A DNA stretch of 48,765 bases from Bacilli bacterium (lineage in GTDB: Bacteria; Bacillota_I; Bacilli_A; RF39; UBA660), in the NCBI GenBank assembly GCA_017938725.1, contig JAGBAW010000013.1, forward strand, positions 1 through 48,765. The letters run 5' to 3'. The position numbers were made by a program, and so were the translations under genes. Positions 36,089 to 48,000 of the stretch are shown in pieces. Under the pieces are notes generated by a model. The model saw only the letters and a program-made list of their open reading frames with translations. It ran no database searches and was not told the DNA's origin. The stretch's first letter is position 1. Every line of letters begins with the position of its first letter.

Positions 36089-39000
36089 ATGGGAAAATTA
36101 AAAGAGAGAAAATATAAAATATTATTAGCGCTTATAGCGGTCTTAATATCAGCAATTATAATAAATAGAATTGGTTTTTTAGACATGCATAAAAATGAAG
36201 CAAGTATAGGCAAGGTATTAGTTAATAGAATAAATTCACTTAGTGCAAATATTAATGACAACATAGTCAACGCCTATGATGAAATAAACTATAAAATAAA
36301 ATTTAATTTAGATAGCAAGGAAGACTTAGAAAGAACTGTAAAAATAAATGTAACATTATCAGATGAAGAATCTAAATATATAAAATTTAAGGAAATAAAT
36401 GGTAATAATATTTCATCAAAAATAAGTGAAAATCAGAAAAACCTAGAAATAACAATGATGAAAGTTAGGACTAATGAAGAAACTAAAGTAAATATAACAC
36501 TACTAGTATCTGGTGCTCCAAATAATTTAAAAATAAATCCTATAGTTAGTATAAAGGAGGAAACGCAAGAAAATCAAACAAAAATATCAACTGATGCATT
36601 GATTGTAAAAACAAATAGTGTTCAAGGAAAAGTATTAGATAGTGATGGTGCAAAAGTAAGTAACATAGAGCTTTCATTAAAAAAAGAAAATGAAGAGATA
36701 AAAAGAACATATACAGACGAAAATGGTAATTATATATTTAGCGGACTAGAAGAAGGATTATATAATATTGGATTAGAAGAGAAAGATTATATATTAGAAA
36801 GCGAAAATAAAATAGAAATAAAAGAAGGGACATCACTAAATTTAGTAGTAAGAAAAGTAAACCCATATAATATAGAAACATCAAAGACAATAAGTAGATT
36901 AATAATAAAAAATAATGGGAAAGAAGAAACATATACATATAATGATTTAGAAAAAGTAGTACAATCAATAAAAGAGTTAAAAGAAATAGAAGGTGAAATA
37001 ACATATAAAATAACAGTAACAAATACTGGAGAAAAAGAGGGTATAGTAGAGGTAGTAAAAGATATAATCCCATCTGGACTTAATTTTAACAAAGAAAAAA
37101 ATGAAGGATGGGAAGAAAATAAAGGCATCGTATACAATAGAGAACTAGAGGGTATAAAATTAAGAAAAAATGAGAGTAAAACAGTAACATTAAAATTAGA
37201 CATAGCAAAGACAAAGGAAGCAAAAAATTATATAAACAATGTAACAGCATATGGAGAAGTATACAATAATATATCTTATGTGATAGATAATAAGGCATAT
37301 AAAGAAGAAAGAGTATTAGAAGGAGATAAACTAATAAAACCGATAATAGAAATAGAGGGTTTTGATGGATGGTATACGGATAAGAACTATACAAATAAAT
37401 ATAATTTCAATAATATTGTAACAAAAGATATTATACTTTATGGGAAAATTAATAGGGAAAAGGAAAAATTTAACGTAACATTTATAGATGATGGGAAAAT
37501 AATAGAAACAAAAAAGGTAGAAAGTGGAGATAAGATAGGACAAATATCTAATCCTTCAAAAGATGGTTATACATTTATAGGATGGTATGAAGAAGATTCT
37601 GAAAATTCATTTGACTTTGATAAAAGTATAGAAAGAGATGTAACATTATACAGTAAATATGAAATAAATAAATATAATGTAACATTTATAAATGAAGGAA
37701 AAGAATATGATAAGCAAGAAGTAGAATACAAATCTAATATTAATGAAATTACAACACCAACAAAGGAGTATTATACATTTAAATATTGGAGTTTAGAAAA
37801 AAATGGTCAAAAGTACGATTTAACTTTACCAGTAACAGACAATATTACATTATATGCAGTATATGAGATAAATAAGTATGATGTTGTATTTATTGATGAT
37901 AATAATGAAATAAGTAAAGATAACGTAGAAGCAGGTACTATATTAATTGCTCCAAAGGTAGGTAAACAAGGATACACATTTAAACACTGGAGTACAAGTA
38001 TAAATGGAGAAGGTTATGATTTAACCATGCCAGTAACAAGTAATATAACACTATACTCAGTATATGAAATAAATAAATATAATATAGAGTTTTATGATTA
38101 TGAAAATAATATAATAAAAACATTAGAAAAAGAATATAATAAGACATTAGTATTAGATGAAGCACCAAGTGTGGAAGAAGAAGGCTACACATTTACAGGT
38201 TGGTATGAATTACTTTCAAGTACGCCATATGATTTTAATTCTAAAATAACAAGAGATATAAAATTATATCCAAAACATGAAATTATAAAAAATGCAGTAA
38301 CATTTAATGATGAAAATAAAATAACAAAACAAGAAGTAAATTATGGAAGTAATGCAAATGAGATAGAATCCTTGGGTAAGGAAGGCTATACATTTAAATA
38401 TTGGAGTATAAGTATAAATGGAGAAGCATTTGATTTTAGTACACCAATAACAAATGTAACAACATTATATGCAGTATATGAAATAAATAAATATAGAGTA
38501 ACATTTATAAATGAAGGTGTAGAATATAATAGTCAAGAAATAAATTATAACAATCAAATAAATACTATAGAAAATCCAAGTAAAGAAGGCTATACATTTA
38601 AATACTGGAGTACAAGTGTATATGGAGATGCTTATGATTTAACTACACCAGTAACAAATGATATAACATTATACTCAGTATATGAAATAAATAAATATAA
38701 GATAACATTTAAAAATTATGATGGAAGCATACTTCAAGAAGAAACATTAGAATATGGAAGTACTCCAGCATATAAAGGAGAAACACCTGTAAGAGAAAAA
38801 ACACAAGAGTACACATATACATTTAGCGAATTTACACCTAATTTACAGGTTGTTAGAGAAAATAAGGAATATGTGGCACAATTTACTTCAACTAAAAATA
38901 AATATAAAATAACATTTGCAAATTATGATGGAAGCATACTTCAAGAAGAGGACTTAGAATATGGAAGTACTCCAACATATAAAGGAGAAGCACCTATAAG

Positions 39001-42000
39001 AGAAAAAACACAAGAGTACACATATACATTTAACGGATTTACACCACAAATAACCAATGTAACAGGAGTGTTTACATATATTGCAAGTTATACATCTACA
39101 AAAAATAAATATATAGTAACATTCATGGATGGTGATAATATATATGCAAGTATTGAAACAGAATATGGTGAAAGCGTAAATAGAGTTACCGATCCAAGTA
39201 AAGAACATAATATATTTAGAGAATGGAAATTAAATAATGAGGTATACGATTTTAATAGCTTAGTAACTGATAACATAACATTATATAGTAGTTATGAACT
39301 AGTAGAAAAACCAGTTGTTACACGTACACCTGATGGATGGGTAAAAGACAAAGTAGTTGTTAATATTGCAAGCAATCATGCTGATTATTCATATAAATAT
39401 AAAATAGATGATGGAACATATATTGATTATACTAATGAATTTGAAATATATGAAAATTGTACTATTACTGCTAAATCAATAAAAGAGAATGTAGAAAGTC
39501 AAATAACTACATATGAAATAGATAATATTGATAAAATAAAACCAGCATTAAATATGTTTGAATCTGATAATATTACAACAAGTGGATTTGATGTTAACAT
39601 TAAAGCTATAGATAACGAATCGGGATTATATCAAATAAAAGTATACTTAAATGATGAACTTAAAGAAACATACTCATATATAACAGGTTTAAATGATGAA
39701 AAAAGTGAAACTTATACATTTGAAAATTTACAAGAGGATACAACTTATAAAATAAAAATTGAATTAGTTGATAAAGTAGGTAATGTTATTTTATCAGAAG
39801 AAAAAGAAGTCACTACCTTAAGAAGAATAATAGTAGCAAGAATAATTGGCAGAAATAATTCTTTATATGAAAGTGTTGATAATTATGAACTGTTTGAAAG
39901 TTTATCTGAAGCTATAAATGCATGTTCTAATAATCAGTGTACTATTCAAATGACACTTAATGTAAATGAAAGTGTTGAAATATTGAATGAACAAAATATT
40001 ACCTTTGATTTAAATGGAAAAATGGTCGAAGGCACTAGAAATTATACAATTTCAAATTATGGTAAGTTAATAATTATTGATAGTAATGAAAATCCGGGCA
40101 AAATAGTTAATAAAAATGAAAATGCAATCATAAATCAAAGTAGTGGATTATTAGGATTAGGGATTAATGATGGGATTGTTTCTAAAGAAGTGCCAAATAT
40201 TACCGGAACAACATATGGAATATATAATACAGGAACATTTAATTTCTATGATGGTAAAATAGAGGGATTAAGTGCAATATATGGTGATATTAATGATACA
40301 CCATATTCATATAATGCATCTATAACAAACACAACGCATGAAATAGCAACATTAAATCAAATTGCTGATCCAGAGGCAAGAATAATTGGAGGGGCATATT
40401 ATTCTCAATTGAAATCTGCTGTTTCACAGACAGAAAATGGAAACTATGAAGAAGTGGATAATAATACATCACTTATGCAAAGTGCTGTTCCAACTAGTGG
40501 TATTGGGGCAATATATGATGAAGAAACTGGTAAACTAGTTATGAAAGCTATGAGTTCTACAAATTTACAATCATCTTATATAAAGATAGATTTATCAAAT
40601 TATAAAGATAATCAAAGATTAACTATTAATATTGATAAAACTGGCTTTAATAATGCATATTTAACAATTAAAGATACAAAGTCTGTACCAAGTTACAATG
40701 ATGCAAGTGGAAGATTTATGTACTTGGAATATAGTAAAAATGCATATCAAAGTGACTATAGCACTCATCTTCAGGCTGGTAAAATATACTATTTACATAT
40801 TGGATATTATGGGCAAAGTACAAGTAATAGTGATACGTTTGTTATAAATAACATAACTCTTACTAATTACACAAGTGAAAGTGTTAATATAAAGGATACT
40901 CTTAAAAAAGAAGGCGATTATGGATTTATATATGATGAAAGTACGGATAGTTATATTTCAACGAATTCAGGTGTTTCAAATTCTACATCAATATCATACT
41001 TTAAGGTTGATCTACTAGATAAGTCTGAAAATATTAATATAGTTATGAATGCACAAATATCTAGTGAATCTCATGATTATGGATATATAGTTTTAAAAAA
41101 ATGTGATATAAATAATAACTGTAGTGAATCACAAAGGTATAGAAACTCTGGAAAATCATCAAATGAAGTTACTATCCAATTAGAAGCCGGCAAGATTAAT
41201 TACATTTATTTAAAATATCAAAAAGATAGTGGGACTGATTCTAATGATGATAAATTTACCATTAGTTTTGTAACTGATGTGAAAGATTTGTTAATAAATC
41301 AAAATCAATTTCATGAGACAACAAATAAAACTGATAAAAATAAAGTTGTTGTTTTAAATAGTAAGGTAGATACTTTACAGCTACTTAAGAATGTAACTGT
41401 AACTGAGCCAATAGATGTTGTAGAAACAAGAGAAATGATTTTAGACTTAAATGGTAATACGTTGGATTCAAATACATCTGATTATGTTATAAAAAATAGT
41501 GGAACCCTTACTATAGTTGATAATAAATACAATTCTGATATAGAAAGTGCGGAGGAAAACTATAAAACTACTCAAGCAAAATATGACGATGAGTACGCTA
41601 AAGCTTTAGAAAAGTATAACAAAAATAAAGAGGAATACGAAAAAAAGCTAGAGGAGTATTATGCAAAAAATAAGGTAATAGAATATGGATATACGGGAGA
41701 TTATCAAGAGTATATAGTTCCTGAATCCGGTAGGTATAAAATTGAACTTTGGGGAGCATCTGGTGGTAATTCTATGGCCAATGGTTCTATTGGCGCACAA
41801 GGTGGACTTGGAGGATATACGAAGGGTGAAATTAATTTAGAAAAGGGTCAAAAATTATATATCTTTGTAGGTCAAAAAGGAACGGATGCCCTTGTAGGTA
41901 AAGATTCTGAAGCATCGTATAATGGTGGTGGACTTGGTACATGGGATAACCATGATGATGAAGCTGCAGGAGCTGGTGGTGGTGCAACAGATATAAGATT

Positions 42001-45000
42001 ATTTCAAGAAAATGGTATGTGGAGTAATTTTGACTCATTAAAAAGCCGTATTATGGTTGCTGGTGGTGGTGGAGGAGCCTCATGGACAACAAATGGAGGG
42101 AATGCTGGAGGACTTAATAGTTATAGCAGTAATCCGTCCGCTTCAGAAGCAACTCAAACAAGCGGTTATAAATTTGGAATTGGACAAAATGGATCTGGGA
42201 CAGGAGATGGTGATGGTGTAGCTGGTGCTGGATCAGGATACTATGGTGGAACTACAAGTGGGAATAGTTCTGGAAAAGAAACTGGTACTGGGGGTTCATC
42301 ATTTATATCAGGGTATGATGGATGTAATGCTATTGGTGAAGAGTCTACAGAAGATAGTATAGTCCATACTGGGCAATCAATTCATTACTCTGGATTAGCA
42401 TTTACTAATTTTGTTATGAAATCAGGAAATGATGAAATGCCAACTACAGATGGGGCTAGTTCTATGATAGGTAATTTAGGTAACGGATATGCAAAAATTA
42501 CAAGACTTGAAGTACTAGAGACAGGAGAAGAAATAGAAAAGCCGGTTAATCCAAATATAGATGAAACACCAGAAATGGCAATCTCTAATTTTACATATCA
42601 AGGTAATGGTAAAATGACCGTCAATAATAATTTATTAAATTCATATGTAAATAATCAAAATAATAAGTCAGTAACATATTATAATAAAAAAATAACTGTA
42701 AAAGATGAGGATCAAATATCTGTAAAAGGTAATATATATTTATATCAAAATTACTCAAGTAGTAATTATTCACTTGGAACGGCTTATATAGGATTTTCAA
42801 AAACAAATGAAGCAAATATTGATGATTTTGACTCATTTGTAGAAAAAGATATAAATTCGTATATTTCAAATGCACAGATGGATGATTTTTCAATAACAAT
42901 AGATGAACCTGGAGAATATTATTTTAAAATTGTATTATTTCATAATACAAATATAAGTCGTTATACTGTATATTCTGATTTATGCAATTTAAATATTACA
43001 AATAAACCTGAGTTAAAACATGCTATAAAGCAGGATGTTACTTTAACAGGAAACATTACAAGTACAACAAGCTCATTAATATATAATGACAATAATGCTA
43101 ATTTGAATATATCTTCTGGTATTTTAAAAACAAATAAATCAGGTGATTATTCGGCTATTATAAATTATGGAAATGTTTCAACAGGGATAGATAGTTATAT
43201 TGATGTTAATCAATCAGGAAATTATGGTATTAAAAATTATGGTAATGGAAGTTTAAATGATATAAAAGGTTTAATTAGTTTAAGTAATTCATCTACTGGT
43301 ATATATAATATGTCATCAATTAAAAAGTTAAGTAATATAACTATTGATACTAAGGATAATACAGGATTAGGACTATATAATGAGTCACATAGTGATATAG
43401 AACTTGAAAATTTAGATATTAAAGCGACTAATTTAATTTATAACAAATATGCGAATATGACTATAACAAGTGGGGCTTATAGTAGTACTGGTAACTATAA
43501 TAATGAAGCTATAAGAAATGAACATGGAATTATAAATATAAATGGTGGTGTATTATCCGGTAATATAAAAAATAACGATGAATCCATTATTATAATAAAT
43601 TCAGGTGAAATATCGGGAGACAACCTTGTAACTAACTATAATAGCACAACAACTATAAATGGTGGGATTATAAATAATCGAATATCAAATACAGGTTTAA
43701 CAACTATAAATGGTGGAACTATAAATAATCAGATAGTTAATGACAGAGAAGATAGCGCTGTTGTTAATATAAATGAATCTGCAGTAATAAACGTTTCTAA
43801 TAATGAGGCGATAAGAAATGTATCTGGAACTATAAATATAAATGGTGGCATTATAAATCATAATAGTTCAAATCATGCTGTTATTTATGTTTTTTCTGGA
43901 TCAGTAAATATTGGTAATAAAGATTCTCTAGTAGAAAGTGGCCCAAAAATAACGTCAAATGGTAACGGAATATCATTCTATGATAATAATAGAGTTAAGA
44001 TTGTAAATTTCTATAGTGGAGAAATAACAGCAAAAAAAGGCATGATATTATCTAATGCTATTATAAATGAGGTAAGAGAAGGATATGATATTAATATTGA
44101 AAGTTATAATAGTGATGAAGAATTAGAAATCCTAACGTTAAAAGCACCAACAGATTATGTAGCGCAGGTAGGAGAAACTAAATATGCTAGTTTACAAAGT
44201 GCAATTGATAGTATTAATGATGCTAATGATTCAACAATAACAATATTAAAAGATATAACTACAGTATTACCTATAAATAATACTAAGAGTGTAGAAATAG
44301 ATCTAAATGGTCATAATATAAGAAATTATGGTAATAATACATACTTAACAAATGAAGGAATACTAACAATAAGAAATAGTTCAGAAACAGATTCATCAAT
44401 AAAAACTCAGAAAAGAACTATATTAAATGATAGCTCAATTAAATTAAATAATATTACAATTGGTTCGTTATTAGAAGGACCGATATTAAATCATAACTCA
44501 TTTACTTTAGATAGTGGCTATTTAACTTATTATGGATCTTTAGATTCCATTAAAGTTATAGAAAGTATAAAAAATAATGATGAAGTTAATCCAAAGATAA
44601 CTATAAATGGTGGTACTATAGATACAACAAGTCAATCTGGTGATGGCATATATGCACAGGATACAATAGTAAACATGAATAATGGATTAATAACAGAAAG
44701 TAGGAAATATTATCAAAGAGGAATATACATATCATCAAATTCAAAATTATATATGAATTCAGGAGAAATATCAGGTAGATTTTATCCAGGTGCTATTGTA
44801 AATGATGGATATGCTGAAATATTAAACAATTCTCATGTATATAGAAATTATGATCAGAGCCAACCTGCTATAGATAACAGAGGTAATTTAGTTATAAATG
44901 GTAAAGACGTTATTATAGAATCAAAAACTGCTGGTGTTGCAATCAAAAATAATTCCGAAGCAATATCTAATATATATAGTGGAAGTATATTGACTCAACG

Positions 45001-48000
45001 AGATTCTGCTATAGAAAATTATGGGACTTTAAATGTCGGAACGAAAGGTGATTTAGATAGCGATGGGAATATGATTGTATCAAAATCTGATCCAGAAATT
45101 AAAGGTAATACTTATGGTGTTAATAATCAGTCTGGTGGATTTAATTTCTATGATGGAATAATAAAGGGTAAAACAAACGCTATATATGGTAGTGTAGTTG
45201 AAATAGAACGAGGATATGATATTGTTACTGATATGTTTGATGGTTATGAGGCAAAATATTTAGATAAGTTCCCTATGGTAGCTATAAAATCTACAAATAA
45301 GGAATATTATGATTTACAAGATGCGATAAATGAGGTATCAATAACTGGTGATACAATTACTATGCTTAGAGATGCTAGTAATATTCAAAGCAATGAATCA
45401 ATTATTATTCCAAATGATAAAGATATAATACTAGATTTAAATGGGAAGACAATAACTGTTTCAAATGAGTTATATTTAGTTAATAATGGTAAATTAACGA
45501 TTACTGATTCAAATGGAAATAATACTGGTATTATAACGAGTAAATTATCAAAATTAATAGAGAATAATGGTGAGTTAACAATAGAAAATACAAAATTAAA
45601 CTCTGATTCAAATATTATAATAGATAATAAAAATATATTGAATCTTAATGATTCAATATTAACAAGTGGTTCAAATATTGTGTATAACTATACAGATTCT
45701 AATTTATATATTAATGGTAGTACACTTACAAGTACTTCAACATCATTATATAATGAGGAAGGAGCTTATGTAAAAATAGATGGTTCATCCACTAATGTAC
45801 AAGGTCGTGATTCTGTTGCGATAGATAACAATGGGGATCTTGTCATAGATGATGGTACAGTTGATGGAAAAACTGGTAATTTAGCAGTAAAAGTAGGTCA
45901 GACAGGTACTTTTACATTAAATGGTGGAACAATTATATCTTCTTCTAAATATGAATATGCATCAGTAACAAACTATGGTATATCTATAATTAATAATGGT
46001 AATATAGCATCAGGTAAAATTTATAATTATAATGATCTTACAATAAATGGTGGAACTGTTTCGGGTGTTACTAATGAGAAAAACTTTGTAATGAATGGTG
46101 GAACATTAAGCAATTATTCACCATATGCGAAACCACTAACAAATAGTAATGCAGGTACTTCAACTATTATAGGAGGAGAAATAACTGGTGATACTTATGA
46201 CGGATATACAGTAAAAAATGATGGTATATTAACTCTTGGAATTAAGGGCGATATTGCTGAAGATAATAGTTTAAATGTATCAACAATTAGCCCAAGTATA
46301 ACAAATACAAATATAACAAATAATAGCTCTATAGGTATAAACAATAAAGGTACATTTAATTTCTATGATGGAAGAATAACTGCTCATGTAGCAATAAGTG
46401 GTAACATAACTGAAATAGAATCAGGGTATGAGGTAATAACTGAAACTGATGAAAATAATCGTGAAGTAAAATACTTATCTTTATTACCTCTTGTAATAAA
46501 TGCTAGAACAAATAAAGAATATTATAGTTTGCAAACTGCAATAGATGAATCAAATAATGGCGATACACTTAAAATAACAAGAAATATTACTAATATATCA
46601 ACTGATAGTATAGTAAATATACAACGAGGTAAAAACATTACTATTGATCTTAATGGAAAAACAATAACATCATCAATAGAATATTATTTAATGAATAATG
46701 GTGAATTAACTTTAACTGATAACACGAATTTAGGAATGATTTATAGTAGTAATCAAAAGATAATATTAAATAATAATATATTAAATATAAATGGTGGAGT
46801 ATATAAATCAGACTATAATATTGTACTTGAAAATAGTGAAAGTGCAAAGATGATACTTACTGGCGGAACAATAACGGGGACTAATAATAATGATTCAACA
46901 AAAATTAGTAATTTAGGATATATTAAGATTAATGGTGAAAATGTATTAATAACATCTAGACGTAGCCCTGCTATTTCAAATAATGGAACAATGGATATTT
47001 ATTCTGGCACAATAAGTCAATTAGATGAAAAAAATGATATTATAAATAATTCTGGTACATTAACTTTATATGGTGGAAATATTACTGGTACTTCAGGTTA
47101 TTCAGTTGTTAATTCCGGCACATTTGAAATGAAAGAAAATGCATCAATTGGAAATATTAAAAATAATAACATAGCAATAATGGACTCATCTAAAATAAAT
47201 TATATATATAATATGAAGAGTTTAACAATTAATTCTTCAAATATTAGTAATATTAACAATTCTAATGGTGAGGCTGTTATATCTAATAGTGAAATATATA
47301 AATTATCAAATAGTAGTGGAAATGTGCAAGTAAATAATTCTACAATAACAGGTGAAGTGTCTAATTATAACTTTTCATCTTCATTATTATTAAATAATTG
47401 TATAACTTCTAATTTAAGTAATACTGGTAACACAATTGTTATAGGAGGATCTATAACAAGTAATACAAAAGAGGCAATAAATAATTCTGGTATATTAATA
47501 CTTGGTGAAAAGGATGGCAATATAATTTCTGATTCTCCAAATGTTACAGGTACAACTTATGGTATAGTTAACACAGGAACATTTAATTTCTATGATGGAA
47601 TTATAAATGGTAATATTGATAATGGTGCAATAAATGGACTTATAACTGAAATAGAAGATGGTTATAAATTAGTTACAAATACAGATAATAATATTATCAG
47701 TGCTACACTTTTACCAAAGGGTGAGGATGCAAGTGTAGCAAGAATAGGAAGTGTAAATTATAAAACCCTACAAGATGCAATAAATTATGCAATAAATCAG
47801 AGTGGGACTACAGATATAATATTAACAGCAGATATAGTTCTTGATTCTGATATAGTGATTGATAATAATGTAAAAATAAATATATATTTAGAAAATCATA
47901 CAATAACTGGCGGTACAGTAATTGGTGATGGAGTAAATATATTAGATAGTTCAAGTAGTGAAGGTTTATTATCGAGTATAATAAATGCTATAATGGGAGA

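Noticed and set aside
36738-37394. Several overlapping minus-strand frames, very rich in Leu, Phe and Tyr, in the giant gene
   Set aside because: They arise from A-rich plus-strand codons read in reverse. The composition is Leu/Tyr/Phe noise with no start signals.
39830-47950. Regular DNA repeats resembling an array (possible CRISPR)
   Set aside because: Repeats are in-frame protein modules of variable spacing. There are no identical 24-40-bp repeats separated by unique spacers and no cas genes.
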